Assembly: GCF_000189635.1 (NCBI RefSeq)
Contig: NW_002476401.1
Location: forward strand, 1 to 64,000
DNA: 64,000 nucleotides
Source: Tetrahymena thermophila SB210
Lineage: Eukaryota; Ciliophora; Oligohymenophorea; Hymenostomatida; Tetrahymenidae
Direction: 5' to 3'
Shown here one piece after another: positions 1 to 11,949 of this stretch (its first letter is position 1; every line of letters starts with the position of its first letter). A program made the position numbers and the translations under genes. The notes under the pieces are model-generated. The model did not search any database and was not told where the DNA came from. It saw nothing but the letters and a program-made list of their open reading frames with translations.

Positions 1-16
1 CCCCAACCCCAACCCC
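1..16. repeat. Telomere repeat tract (C4A2), chromosome left end
   Basis: The window begins with two CCCCAA units followed by CCCC, which is the C-strand of the Tetrahymena-type telomere (G4T2 on the other strand). A tract at position 1 with unique sequence right after it marks this as a true macronuclear chromosome end. The tract is much shorter than a natural telomere, so it was probably trimmed in assembly. Confidence 0.95.
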
Positions 17-307
17 TATTAAAAAAGAAATTTATTATTTTTCAAGCTTTTACTTTTTGAGTTTGAAATATTTTGATTATTTTATATAGAGGAATGTTTT
101 AAGTCAATTAACAATTTGGTTTATTAAAAAAAATTTTATATATCAAAATTGTAATTTTACTGCTTGACCATTAGTTTTAATGTGATTTTGAATAGTAAAA
201 CTAATGATTTATTTTTAAAAAGAAAATCAGTAAAAAATAAACAATTTCTTTTTTATTAAATTAGCGAAATTAGTAATTGAAAAGACTATAGATTTTTATA
301 ATTGGTT
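17..307. other. Subtelomeric spacer, no gene seen
   Basis: This 291-bp AT-rich stretch separates the telomere from the first start codon. It shows no repeat array and no obvious regulatory motif. It must hold the 5' untranslated region and promoter of the first gene, since nothing else lies between that gene and the telomere. Confidence 0.6.
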
Positions 308-2137
308 ATGAGAAATCAACAATAGTTTTATTAGAATGGCCAACCCTATTCAAATGCTTAGTCATTAGTTATTTCTACTAATAATTTAAATTTAGCGAGT
401 TAGCAAAAAATTCAAAGCTCTAAAAATCTGGTTGAATCTTGCAAGGAATTCAAGTTTTTTTAGAAAGAAATATCACCTCCTATATCGATTAAAGGTACCA
501 AATTTGTAAATCCATTTGGTTCTTAATCGAGTATATTCCAAAATTAGAGTGAAACCAAGTACAAATAAATGAAAAAAATTGAAAGCTAGCTGAAGTAATA
601 CTAAAAAATGAAAAAGGAAGTCATTACATAGACTTTAACAATGTAAAATGAACCTTTTCGTGAAAAGTTTAATAGAACTGTTAAGCAAGAGCCATCTGAA
701 TGGGAAGAATTAAAAAAGCAAAGGATATTATAAGGAAAGCGTGAGTTAAATTAAAAATTTAAGGTGTAGAAATAAGCAATTACTGAATATTTAGAGGGTA
801 AGAAGGTTGATAATAAAATAATAAAGCATCACAAAGAAGTTGTTTAGCCTAATCCAGTTTAAAGAGCTCATAAATTATCTGTTTAACCTTAGCAAGATAT
901 TTTTCAATTTACTTAACACCAACAGTAGACTTAAACATCTCCAGCATAAGCTAATTCTGCTATTCCTCACTAACCCTAGAGGTTCCTTCTGTAATCTCAA
1001 AAGTAGCTGATGCAACAATAAGAACATGAGTAATATCTAAAGCAATTTACTGCTGCTCATAATGCTAAAAAGAGACCCAAAAGTGCTCTGATATAGATGC
1101 TTGATGGGGCTAATTAAAAGACAGAGAAAAAAAGAAAAGAAATTGATCCAATAAAATTAAAAATGAAGGATTTTCTTGAAAAATTCTTAAAGGGTGAATA
1201 GCAATATTTCAAAATATTAGAAGATACTTCGAAAAAAGGATAATAAATATTTTAAAATGGCATTGAAGTATCCTAAAAATTTTTTTATGATTAGATTGAA
1301 CCTTCAGAATATTAATTTAATCAAACAAATGATTTAAAGACCAACAAAAGATATCGTATACTACGTTCTGAGTAATTCAAACTCAATCTACCTTAATAAA
1401 ATAATTTAGTTCCAGGAGAAGATACCTTAACTAAAAAGAAGTTAGGTAATTACAAAATTTTATTGATTCTTTTTATAATAATTTTATTTATAAAAACAGG
1501 CAAAAATCCACTTTTAAAACACTCGTTCACCAAAGTTATTGATGAATAATTATCTAAAGATGAGAAATTTTAGGCTATGGAAAATTATGAGAATTACGAT
1601 TCTGAAAATTATTATACAGAGTAAATTAAAAAGCAAAGATATGGTTTAGAATATTTACATCAGTAAATGCAAAAAACAAAAGAAGGTTTTGATAAAAATA
1701 AAAATATTCCTGAATAGTATTCCGAGTTCTTAAAGCTCGTAAAATAAAACAATAAAAATATGGTATAAATTATTTTGGATACTAATCCTAAGCTTATAAA
1801 CGAAGCAGTAGATCACTTAGGTCAAACTGCTTTGCATTGGGCAGCAAAAAGAGGTTATAAAAAAATGTCATAAATTTTAATAAATAAAGGAGCTAATATA
1901 AATGCTCTTGATCTAAATAAAAAGACACCATTAGACCTTGCTATTTCTTAGGATCAAACCAAAACTATCAGTCTAATTAAAAAGGAAGAGGCCGTTTAAA
2001 AAATGGAGAAAAAAATTAATACCCATGATGATTAAAATATCACAATAATAAGCCAACAAGATGATCAATTAAATTTAACTGGATTAATATCACCTGGTTC
2101 AAATAAATTATAAATAACAAAATAAGCTCAATTTTGA
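308..2137 (+). CDS. Ankyrin-repeat protein, telomere-proximal
   Basis: A 610-codon frame in code 6 runs from ATG 308 to TGA 2135-2137. In-frame ATGs at 569 and 608 are alternative starts. The N-terminal two thirds is Gln/Lys-rich, charged and unrecognised. Near the C-terminus are about two ankyrin repeats, marked by GQTALHWAAKRGY and then GANINALDLNKKTPLDLA, so a protein-protein interaction role is likely; the cellular role is unknown. Positions 1446-1499 look like a 54-nt intron: they start GTAATT, end ACAG and are extremely AT-rich. The segment is a multiple of three with no in-frame TGA, so the frame stays open either way. If it is retained it adds a hydrophobic stretch resembling a membrane helix; if removed the product is 591 residues with no such segment. 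Removal is the likelier model. Confidence 0.8.
1446..1499 (+). other. Probable 54-nt intron (3n, stop-less) in the ankyrin gene
   Basis: The segment has a GTAATT donor and an ACAG acceptor and is far more AT-rich than its flanks. Splicing joins TTA-G to GC-AAA without a frame change. Read through, it codes for a run rich in Ile, Leu and Phe that would be mistaken for a transmembrane helix. Confidence 0.65.
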
Positions 2138-2514
2138 TCATTCATTCTATTTTTTTATACAACATTAATTATTTTATTTTAACTAATTGTTTTTATTTTT
2201 AAAACATCTTAAATCTTTTAAACAAATGTAAATTTATAAAAAGTGTGCATATTGATTGTATTTATTTAGATTTTAATTGCTAAAGATTTTCTAATTATTA
2301 GAAAAAAGCAAATTTCGATGATTTATTTATATTTTGTATTTTTCATAACTCTTTCACAAAATTTATTTGAATTTATATTGGGAAATTTTGAAAGATTTAT
2401 TTATAGTTATTTAATTAAAATTAGAAAAAGAAAAAAACAAAGTCGCAAAAAGAAGCAAGAAACGCTAAAGAAGTGTATAAATGGAACATAAGTTTTTAAA
2501 ATTAAAAGTCTCTC

Positions 2515-2790
2515 ATTGATGGAATGTTGAGCAAAAGTTTTTAAATCACCCCTCACATTAAATGCTGAAATAGATTAAGCTTAAGTCTTACAATCCAGAG
2601 CGAAAATTGAAACCATTTCCTCTAATCGAGGTTACTTAAATAAATCTGGAGTTCGTAAAGATTAAGCTTACCCCAAACCGTTCCAAATCTAAAATATACA
2701 CTTCAAGTTATGCCGCTTTTAAGTTCCACTTTTGGAGGCGCACAACGTAAAGTTGTCTGTTTCTATCTATGGAATGACTTTAGTTTTAAA
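2515..2790. other. GC-richer, high-complexity island; possible ncRNA or gene relic
   Basis: This segment stands out from its surroundings by base composition and lack of homopolymer runs. The + strand has a 72-codon code-6 ORF at 2562-2777. The - strand is also open across the island, so open frame alone proves nothing. A 12-bp direct repeat (agattaagctta) occurs at 2572-2583 and 2659-2670. I compared it by eye with telomerase RNA, U snRNAs, SRP RNA and RNase P/MRP motifs and found no convincing match. In such AT-rich genomes this kind of island is typical of a structured RNA, a well-expressed short gene, or a decayed gene copy. Confidence 0.4.
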
Positions 2791-2934
2791 AAAACAAATT
2801 CTCTCTTCAATAAATATTATTTAAATAAAAAATTAGATAAATTTACAGATCAGAAGAAGAAAAAAAAATTTTAATTTTGAAAAATATTCGATTGATAAAA
2901 ATTTTGATTAAAAACAATTAAATAAATAAATTAA

Positions 2935-3075
2935 TTTGAAAAATAAAAAAATAAAAATAAAAAATTAAATAAATAAAAATTAAACAAATAAATAAAAACA
3001 AAACAAAACAAAATAAAATAAAATAAAATAAAAAAAGAAATTAAAATAAATAATAATTAAAAATAAAAAATGATA
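2935..3075. repeat. A-rich simple-sequence tract
   Basis: The tract is a run of AAAAT, AAATA and AAAAC units with almost no other sequence. It is low-complexity spacer and no function is implied. Confidence 0.7.
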
Positions 3076-3695
3076 ATGCAAAAATTAATACATGATTGAT
3101 GACAAGTCTATTTATTTTCAAATTTTTTTTTGAAATTTTATTTGCTATTTTTTTAAAACATTCAATTTTAAATAAATTTTATTAAATATATCTTTAATCA
3201 TTAAATCATATTTTATATCTATTTATTGATCTGCTTTTTGATATTTCATTTTCATTAAGAAATTAAAATTAATATCAACCATTTTTTAAAATTTTTTTGG
3301 TAAATTAAATTAATTGATCCAACTTTTTTTGACCACTCAATTAAATAAAGAAATATTTTAACAAAATTTAGTAAACCTTTATATTTTTTTATTTTCAGTT
3401 TATTATCCATAATAATTTTGTAATTACTGAAAATATATTAAAATATTTTTTTTTCTTATCAATAATTTACAAAACAATATTTTTAACTATTTTATTTTTC
3501 TAATTATTTTATTTATTGAGAATGCTATATTATTGTTAATCTATTTATATTAACTTGTTAAATATTGAAAATATAAAATGTATAGAGAGTCATTTTCATA
3601 AATATGTCAAAATTAAAAATTACAATGCACTTCTATAACATAATACAGAATAACCTACAAATAATTAATTTAATTTTGAATTATCTTTATATATT

Positions 3696-5164
3696 TCAAG
3701 AACTATGCTTTTCTACATAATTCTTAATGTATTTAAGGGCAACAGCAGAACAATGAATATAATCGCTTTCTTCATTAAAAATATATCCAGAAATTCTGAC
3801 ATAAATTTTTCCGTCGAATAAGAAGTGTGTTAACCAGAAATTTTCTTTGAAAAGAAGATCTTTGGCGATTTCGCTCATATCAGCCATAGTGGTGATAAAT
3901 GGTACTTCAATATTAACTAAATTAACATACATATCTTTGTTTGAGTGTAAAACTTAAGTTCCCCAAGTTTCAGCAAATATTTATCCTGCTCTATAGGCCA
4001 TATTTCTGCTGTAAGATTAAATTCTTTCTTCGCCTAACATTTTTCTGAAATCTAAGGCTTCTTAAACAGTGAAAAATGGGGAAGGATCATTAGTTCCCTT
4101 TCCATTAAATTCATCTACGTAACCCTATTTTTAAATTTAAAAATAAAATGTAAATAAGTTAAACAAATTAAAAAACATTTTGTTAGACATTTCATATTTC
4201 ATAGAGTTTTTTTTTTTCTATTTAATTTTAGAAACACACACACATATTTAGTTATCAAATAATAAAAATACTAAAGTAACAGACTAAAGATTAGTGGTAT
4301 TTTTAAGTATTAAAAAATTAATTACCTTTCCATAATAATTGCCAATAATAGAAGGGTGAATATCTTCGTGTTGAAGAGATTCTTTTATGAAAATAAAGGC
4401 AAAAGGTCTGGCTGTGAAAGACCATTTGTGCATATTTGAAATGTAGTAATCGACATCATACTTGTGTAAGTTGATATTAATATGACCAGGGGTTTAAGCT
4501 CCATCGCATATAGAAAGACAATTATACTTTTTGCATAAAGCGACGATATCCTCAATAGGGAATATCATTGAAGGTACTGATGAGATGTGATCAAAAGCTA
4601 CAGCCTTTAGATTTTTATCTTTGTTTGCTATCATAACATCTTCAAAAGCCTTCAAAATCTTAGCATTATCATTAACAATTTCTTTAGTAAGAACTACTTC
4701 AACAGCATTCAATTTTTACAATTTAGCCAAGTGCTTAATCTAATTCTTCATGGCTGGGTAAGCTATGTTAGTGTAAACGATAGTATCACCTTCTTTCCAT
4801 TAAATAGCAGCTAATACATCCTAGAAGGCTTAAGTAGCATTCATTACAAATGTAATTTCATTAATCTTACTTCCTACGAAATCAGCAACTAGTTATCTGT
4901 TTCTCTTCATTTCATCAAATAAATGGAATCTGTACCTACAAACATATATATACATAAATTAGTTGAAAAGATATTTTGATAATTGACTGAATATAAAGTT
5001 TAATAAAATTCTTACCATTTTTCAGGGTTTTTATTGATTTCGTTGAGGTAATGAATCCTTTTTTGTCCAATGTGGATAGGTTCCATTCCGACACTTGCAT
5101 GATTTAAATTGATATAGGTTTCATCATAGGGGAATAATGCTAATAACTACTTTCCGAATTCCAT
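3696..5164 (-). CDS. Class V aminotransferase-like PLP enzyme (isopenicillin N epimerase-like)
   Basis: Three exons, 5164-5016, 4935-4326 and 4124-3696, give 396 codons ending in TGA. Introns at 4936-5015 (80 nt) and 4125-4325 (201 nt) both start GTAA and end TAG. The fold is that of class V PLP enzymes: an N-terminal NHASVG substrate-loop motif near residue 21, CDGAQTPGHI with the cofactor-binding Asp near residue 194, and SNMHKWSF with the Schiff-base Lys near residue 220. The HKW form is typical of the isopenicillin N epimerase / cysteine desulfurase-like branch. Length fits the family (about 380-430). The real substrate cannot be told from sequence; epimerase, lyase and kynureninase-like activities all occur in this superfamily. 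No targeting signal is evident, so it is probably cytosolic. Confidence 0.88.
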
Positions 5165-6916
5165 TGTAAATTAGAGGTTTAATTAAGAGGAGATAATATC
5201 TTAGTTTTTATGATTAATATTTAATTTGATGTTTTATGTTTGTAACAATTATTAAAAATTGATTAGATTTTATGCATTTATATTATGAGCTGACTTAATA
5301 AATGAATTTCTAAATATCCAAAAAGATACTCAGATAGTTCGTCATTTTTGATTTTTAATTTTCAATTGATTCAAATATTGATAAAGCATTACAATCAGTC
5401 AATTGTAAAAATTAAATGGTCAGAATACAAAAGATGGAATAACCAAAGAAGATTCAATAAATTTAGTTACTTAATTTATTATCAATAGATTATATTTACT
5501 TTTATAGTAAAGCTATTTTATGGGTGTTTATTTGTTTATTCAGACTTTACATTTGCTAATTTACATACTCATAATAAGTAATTAATTGGTACTATAATAA
5601 AAATCAAAGGATTTTTTGTATTAGTTTTACAATATAAAAATTAAATTATTCAAATTTACTCATTAAAGTTATGAAGTTAAATAGTGTAATAATCAAAAAA
5701 CTTTACATTCTGAAAATTTGTATTTTTGAATAATTAAAAAATGATAGCTAAACAAGTGTTGCTTATGAATATTCGAGGATAAATTAATTACAAAAACTTT
5801 TATATCCTGTAGGCTATTATATTTAAAAAAAATGATAATTAAGCCTGGCATTGCTTGAAAATATTAGTACGGATTATTTAATTTTTATTGAATTTAAAAA
5901 GTCTTTTATCAGAATGGTTCATTTTCTCAAAAGTACAATCTTTTATAATTAAATATTGACAAATGTCTTTAAATTCTTTGAACAAACAATTAAAATATGA
6001 ATTATGTATATGTATTTTTATATTTGCTACTTTAAACTAATATTTGCTTTTTATATTTTATTTGAAGAAAGTAAGTAAATTGTAAAAATAAAATCTTATT
6101 AACAACAATCTTTTATAAATTAAATTTCTTACTAAATCACTATTTCTTTATTTTTCAATATTAGAAATAAATGAATTTTGTCTTATTCAGATTAATCAAA
6201 TAGGTTAAAATTAAAATTATTTTTTTTAAATAAAGAAAATTCGTTAATTTTACAAAAACAATAAAATAATCACAAGTTTGATACTTGATTTAAGGTAAAA
6301 ACTTAATTTATCGATTGATAAAGCAAGAAATTTTGACAATAGACAAAAATAATAATTCAATTATGATTTATTAAGAATGAATTATTATGAAAAACGTAAT
6401 CATAATAAGAGAATATATTTATAGTTAGTAATCATTAAAAATGTATAAACAATAAAAGTAATACTTTATATTGAATGTATTTTATTGTTTTTAATATTGT
6501 TTTGTTTAAATTTAGAATACTATTTTTCATATACCAATTAAATTCAATGAATAATTAATTTGCCTCAAAAAAAACTTTAATTGTTAAATAAAATAAGAAA
6601 TTATTATAAAAAAATTAAATTATATTTTATTTATTTCAAAATATTTTTTAGAATATTTATTTTCCTATTTTATTAAATAATCTGGCTTAAAATGACTATA
6701 TAAAATTCATAAATTTAACTTTTTTTGATACTTAGCCTTTTACTTATTGAAATACATAACTTTAATCACCATGAATTTCTTTTATTGAAAAAGGAAAAAC
6801 AAAAACAAATTATATTCTCTAAAATTAAATTTTTTTTTTTTTTATATTAAAGCAACCACTAATAAAAATTAATTTGTTTACTTTAGCAAACAAAACTATA
6901 CAATATATATATGATT
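5165..6916. other. Intergenic, nothing recognised
   Basis: About 1.75 kb of AT-rich DNA lies between the starts or ends of two minus-strand genes. I see no coding bias, no tRNA-like boxes and no repeat family. Code-6 frames here are open only at chance length. Confidence 0.6.
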
Positions 6917-7462
6917 TCAATTGAAGAAGTTTTTGATATAGTTATAAGCTTTCGAAAAGTAACCATTATTAACTTGGAAAACAGATGCTTGAGTTACATC
7001 AGAGGTTGTATAAGTTGATACATTGAAGCCAGGATCATTTACTTAGAAAACATCTCCATCATAACTGGTAGCTAGTACCCAATGTTAACCATCTCTAACA
7101 TTTAAAATGACAACTTTTCCTTAATCAAGGGCCTCCTTAGCACTTACTGCTGGGACTTTTCCTTAGAAATCGAATCCAAGTTTAGAAACAGATCCCCAAA
7201 CAAATAATTAAGCTGAAAATCCTCCATTTTGTTACAACCATGAATTTAAAGTACCAGGATTTGAGTCTTATCCATTAAGTTATATTCCGTAAGAGTATAA
7301 AGCCATTGAAACACTTGAAACAAGGCAGCCAATTTTACAAATTGTCTTAGGACCTGGACCGAGTTCTTCACTTCCCCACTAGGAATCACACTATTTAAAA
7401 AGAGGATAGTCTCTTGCGCTAGCAACACCCAGAGCAATAATAAAAAGACAAAAGATCTTCAT
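6917..7462 (-). CDS. Secreted C39-like cysteine peptidase, paralog A
   Basis: A single exon of 182 codons starts at ATG 7462-7460 and stops at TGA 6919-6917. Residues 1-16 form a short signal peptide (MKIFCLFIIALGVASA). The mature part matches the peptidase C39-like fold: GCLVSSVSMA carries the probable nucleophile Cys46, GQHWVLATS the His, and VNDPG the Asp. Cys25 and Cys42 are also shared with the paralog at 32896-33459, and the two proteins align throughout without large gaps. Codon use is the ordinary AT-rich type, with many TAA/TAG Gln codons, unlike the paralog. Expected to be a secreted or phagosomal cysteine peptidase; activity is inferred from the triad only. Confidence 0.88.
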
Positions 7463-9056
7463 ATTTATTATTTTTTTTGTAATTAATTTTTTAAATTGCT
7501 AATTAATTATTTTGATAAGAAACAGCTTTTTCTTATATTTAATATCTATTAGAATATAATCTGATGTTAATACTTCTAATATTCTGTCAAAAAAAGTACA
7601 AATTTAGTAATAAAAAAATAAACTTTTGTATGGTAATTATTTATAAGTTTTTTTTAGACATTTCTTATTATAATTATTTAAATTGCAAATCAGAGTCAAC
7701 AAAAATAATTAATTACTTACTTACTAAAAATAATTTTTAGTTCTAAATAGCAAATCTTTATGAAAAAGCTAATAATGATTATTAAAACTTTTAAATTTAA
7801 ATATTTTTTGTAAAATTAACTAATTTTTAAATTATATTTGCAAATAAATTAAAAGAAGAATAAAATTCATTTTTTAAATAAAGAAATTTTACATAAATAT
7901 TTTTTTTCACATTAATATAAATTAAATTATAAAATATAATGTGATTTATTATATTTTATTTAATTTTTTTGTTGCCAAAATGTAAATTTTGAGATGTCCC
8001 AAATTATTTTAAAAAATTACTTTAATGATTTTTTATTCAGTTTAAAATAGTAAGTAAATAGAGTAAATAAAATAATTTGATAAAGAAATTTTAGCTTTAA
8101 TTCATTAATTAGATTTTAACTTCTGGAATAAGCTTAAAAAGCTAAATAAATTGAATTAATAATGTTAAGTCTTTAGGTGATTATTCAATTATATATACTA
8201 CTATTAATGTTGAATTTACTAAATTTCTTATAAATTATCTTCAAAAAATTTAATTGATTAACACCAAAAATAAATCCATCCTTCATTATTCTCTCAATCT
8301 AAATTTAATATAAATTAATTTAATTGAAAACTACATATCTATCACTTAGAAAATTTAAACACATAATATAATAAATAAAATGAAAAAAGTGTAAATACAA
8401 TTCCATAATTAATTTGCTACCACTTAACCATAAGAAATTACATGCTCTAATAAAATACTTAATATATATGATATGATAATTATATGATAGTAATATTTCT
8501 TAACAATAATGCACTTAAATCTAATTCTAATTACTTAATTGCAGAAATCTAATTTAATATTAGCAAATAAATTACTTCAAAAGATTGTTAACGAATTAAT
8601 CCCACTGTTTTTAAATTAACTATCTATATTTTTTTGGAAAGTTTATTTATAAATTTACTTTTTTTATGCTGATTTAATCATAGCTATTATTTAATACAAT
8701 TTTTTAAATTTAGATACTTACAAAAATTTTTGTATCTTATTTTTTTTAAATTCAAGTTCACCAAAAAATAAGTATTTTTATGGTAAGAATTATATGGTAT
8801 TTCATTCATGAAGATTTATAGTACAAAAAGTACTATTTTAAAATTGATCAAGAATTTTTCTGAGCATCTATCTGCTTAGATATTATGATCTAGTAAAAAG
8901 AATAGATAAAATACGTCTACAACAATTATTAAACCAACATTCACTTACTTAATCTTATTTTTTTCTACTATTTATAAATCAGAAAAAAAGTTTTTTTAAA
9001 TTTAATAATTAATAGTAAAAATACAAAAGCAATAATTGAATAAAATATCTAAAAAA
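7463..9056. other. Intergenic between divergent genes, nothing recognised
   Basis: The spacer is 1.6 kb of AT-rich DNA between the start of a minus-strand gene and the start of a plus-strand gene. It must contain both promoters, but no motif stands out by eye. Confidence 0.6.
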
Positions 9057-10151
9057 ATGGAAAAGCTAACAAACTCTATTACATTTGAAGAACTAAAAAA
9101 ATAATCTTTTACTTTGGAGATTTAAAATACTCCATTAAAGAAGCCTGAAATGGTTAAAAAATATCTAATAAACCACTATTAAGATAGAGAAGAATAAAAT
9201 ATCTATTATGAATTTAATAATATGACTCACCCTGACAATAAAAGATTCATTTCTACTACGGGAAATGGGTTATTTGATTGCATATAAGCTGCCTATGCAC
9301 TTCATATGGATTTATGCCTTTCTGCTGATGATCTTTGGATTTCTGTTTGCAACAACTTAAGCAATCATATAAATAATAATTCAGAAAAATATCGTCATTT
9401 CTTTGTTAATCATGAAGGAAAAAAAGAATTAAGAGTAACTTTACCAGTAGAGCATTTTACTAATTTTCCAAATAAGAAAAATAGATGGGATTTAGTAACT
9501 GATTTACTATCAGAAGAAATTAAGAAAAATACAGAAGGAAATATAGCTTAACTAATGACAAATGATTTCTCTACATCAGGATTAATAGACAAAGTAGGTT
9601 CTTAAATATGTTTGATGGCAACTATGAAATCGTATTTCTAATACACAGGTATAATTCCTATGTGTGGAATATAAAATATACATTTTAAGGGTGGTGAAGC
9701 TGATTTTACTAAATTAGTTTAAAAAGTTAAATCCCTCAGATAAAACTATTCCTTAGACGAATAATTATCTACATATTTAACTAATATTGAAGAGATCTTT
9801 AATAAAATTCTTGAATAAATTTGCAATAAGAAGGCTGATGTCGATTTTTGGAATAAAATCTTAGATGAAGAAGAAACTTTTATAAGAATAGGATCAGGAT
9901 GCAGTAGAAAAGTAAAATACACAGGTTGGATTGTTAAACTTTTTGGTCTCTATAATGATAATAAAGATTTTATTGACAGAGATTCTCTGCCAAGCTTTTA
10001 ATCTGAGGCTCCCGTTCTAATCATAGATATGAATTAAGGGGGAAAGAAATTCAATTTTGCATTTAAATAGTCTTTTTATGGTTTTGAAGAAATAGCTCCA
10101 AATACTTTAAAACCTATTTCTAACATTTGTATTGAACTTAAAAATGAGTGA
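9057..10151 (+). CDS. DUF4419 domain protein
   Basis: A single exon of 365 codons runs from ATG 9057 to TGA 10149-10151. The protein matches the DUF4419 family: GNGLFDCIQAAYALHMDLCL followed by SADDLWISVCNNLSNHIN near residues 70-105, then HEGKKEL and a VEHFTNFP segment. A second conserved block is seen around GIPLCG-like IIPMCGIQNIHFKGGEADF, and later FWNKIL and GSGC. The family spans fungi, protists and some bacteria and has no established biochemical role. No signal peptide or membrane helix is present. Length is close to the family norm (about 350-400). Confidence 0.85.
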
Positions 10152-11949
10152 GCTCTTACAATAAAACAAAATTCTTAAAAAAATTAAATTTATTCTAAAT
10201 AAATGAAAATAAAATAAATAATATTTTCTAATATTTTTTATGTTTTGATTACTTCTAAGTTTATAAATTTTTCAATCAAATTATGATGGAATTATTTTTA
10301 AAATGAAATTTACTCTTAAATTAACAATTTTTTATATTTATCATTTTTAAGTTTTAAATTCAATAATATATTGATTGATATTAAAAAAAATATTTAATTT
10401 TAAAAATTGAATGCATCATCATATTCTAATAACAAATTACAAAATTAATTCTTAGTTTCTTTGAAAATTTATTAATTTTTTGTTATTTTATCTTTTTAAA
10501 AAGTTTGTTTAAAATATCAATCAAATCTTTTTATATTCTAATAATAGTAATCAATGTATGTCAAGTCGTATTTAATATTAAAAAATTAATGTAGAAAATG
10601 GTAATTAAATATGTTTAGTTGTAAATTATTTAATAAAATATTTTCTAAAATTAAGATCATTTTAAATTTTTTTTCTTTATTAAAATTTTATAAAATGATC
10701 CACTTTAATTAAGAGAGGATTTCTGCTATTAATTAAAGTTTTTCATTGATAAAGTTTAAACTGTAAAGTATTGGCTTCTCAGTAAGAAATAATTTTACAA
10801 AAAATATTTGCTATTTAAAAAAATATTTTGCTTTAGTTCTTCGAAAATCAATATAAATTCAAAGTACTTTGAAATTTATTAATGAAAAGCTAACTCATAT
10901 TTTGAAATCACCTTTTTCTTGGAAGAAATAAAAAAAAATGTGTCATACCCCAAACTTAAATGTTAAAAATAATAATTTAAATAAGTAAGAATTTTTCTGC
11001 TCATAAATATTTTTATAATTTCAATTACATAATTAGAATAATTTTTTTTAACATTAGTTTTAAATTAATTTCTGATATATTTTATGTATTAATTTTTTTT
11101 TTTTAACATACTGGTTCAATTCCATCTTTTGGTATTTTTATAATAATTAAATTAAAGTAAGTATTTAATTTTATTTTCATATAAATGATATAAATGGAAT
11201 ATTTGGTTTTTAATGAATTCAACCATATTTCAAAAAGAGTAATTTTAAGAAAAAAAGTAAATATTTTATGAAAATATTTATAAAAATTTAATGAATTTTA
11301 TTACATAAAATAATTAATTATCTTGATAAATCTTATTTTAGAATCCTAAAATTTTATTTGACTTTATTTTTTTGTTAATTTTTAACAAGTTTGTTTTAAA
11401 AGCAGAAAAAAAGAAGCTATCATATAAGTTTTAGTTAAATCTATTTATTTATATATATATATATATTTAAATAAAGTTACAAAATAAAAATAACAAAGAT
11501 ATTTATTTAATTATTTATCTTTGCAAAATTAAAAAATTCTAATTAAATTAATCTGTAGATTTGAATATCAAGCAAAAAATTTTATTCAAAGTCATTTCTT
11601 ACAAATTTTCTTGAGCTATCATTTTAAAAAATCAAAATCAAATTTGCTTAGCAAAAATATTACTTCGATTTCTTGTATCTAATGATACAAATTTTTCATG
11701 TTTTACATTATAAATATTTTAAATAAATATCTATTAAAATCGTTTGCTTAGTAATAGTATCCTACTTAATATATTTCTATTTGATTTAAGTTTTATTATA
11801 AAGTTTTTGTATTATTATTCTGTTGTTTATATATCAAAAGCTATCTGTAAAACATCAGATTTGATTTTACAATATCTAATAGATGGATTAAAAATATCAA
11901 AAGATATCAAAAAAATTATTTCAATTAGACTAATTTTCAGTAAATATGA
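10152..11949. other. Intergenic between convergent genes, nothing recognised
   Basis: The spacer is 1.8 kb of AT-rich DNA. It holds an (AT)n stretch near 11450-11466 and otherwise no repeat or coding signal. A tRNA B-box-like string at about 11113 has no matching A box and was dismissed. Confidence 0.6.

Larger units (their letters stand above)
2138..3695. other. Intergenic region with an unexplained GC-richer island
   Basis: Most of this spacer is plain AT-rich sequence. Between about 2515 and 2790 the composition rises clearly and the sequence becomes complex (see separate entry). From 2935 to 3075 it collapses into A-rich simple sequence of AAATA and AAAAC type. The remainder up to the next gene shows nothing recognisable. 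Confidence 0.6.

Noticed and set aside
2515-2790. Telomerase RNA, snRNA, SRP or RNase P RNA
   Set aside because: No CAACCCCAA template, no U-snRNA signature and no SRP or RNase P core motifs could be found by eye, so no specific RNA was called.
11113-11123. GGTTCAATTCC string resembling a tRNA B box
   Set aside because: No A box, acceptor stem or anticodon arm can be drawn from the surrounding poly-T sequence.
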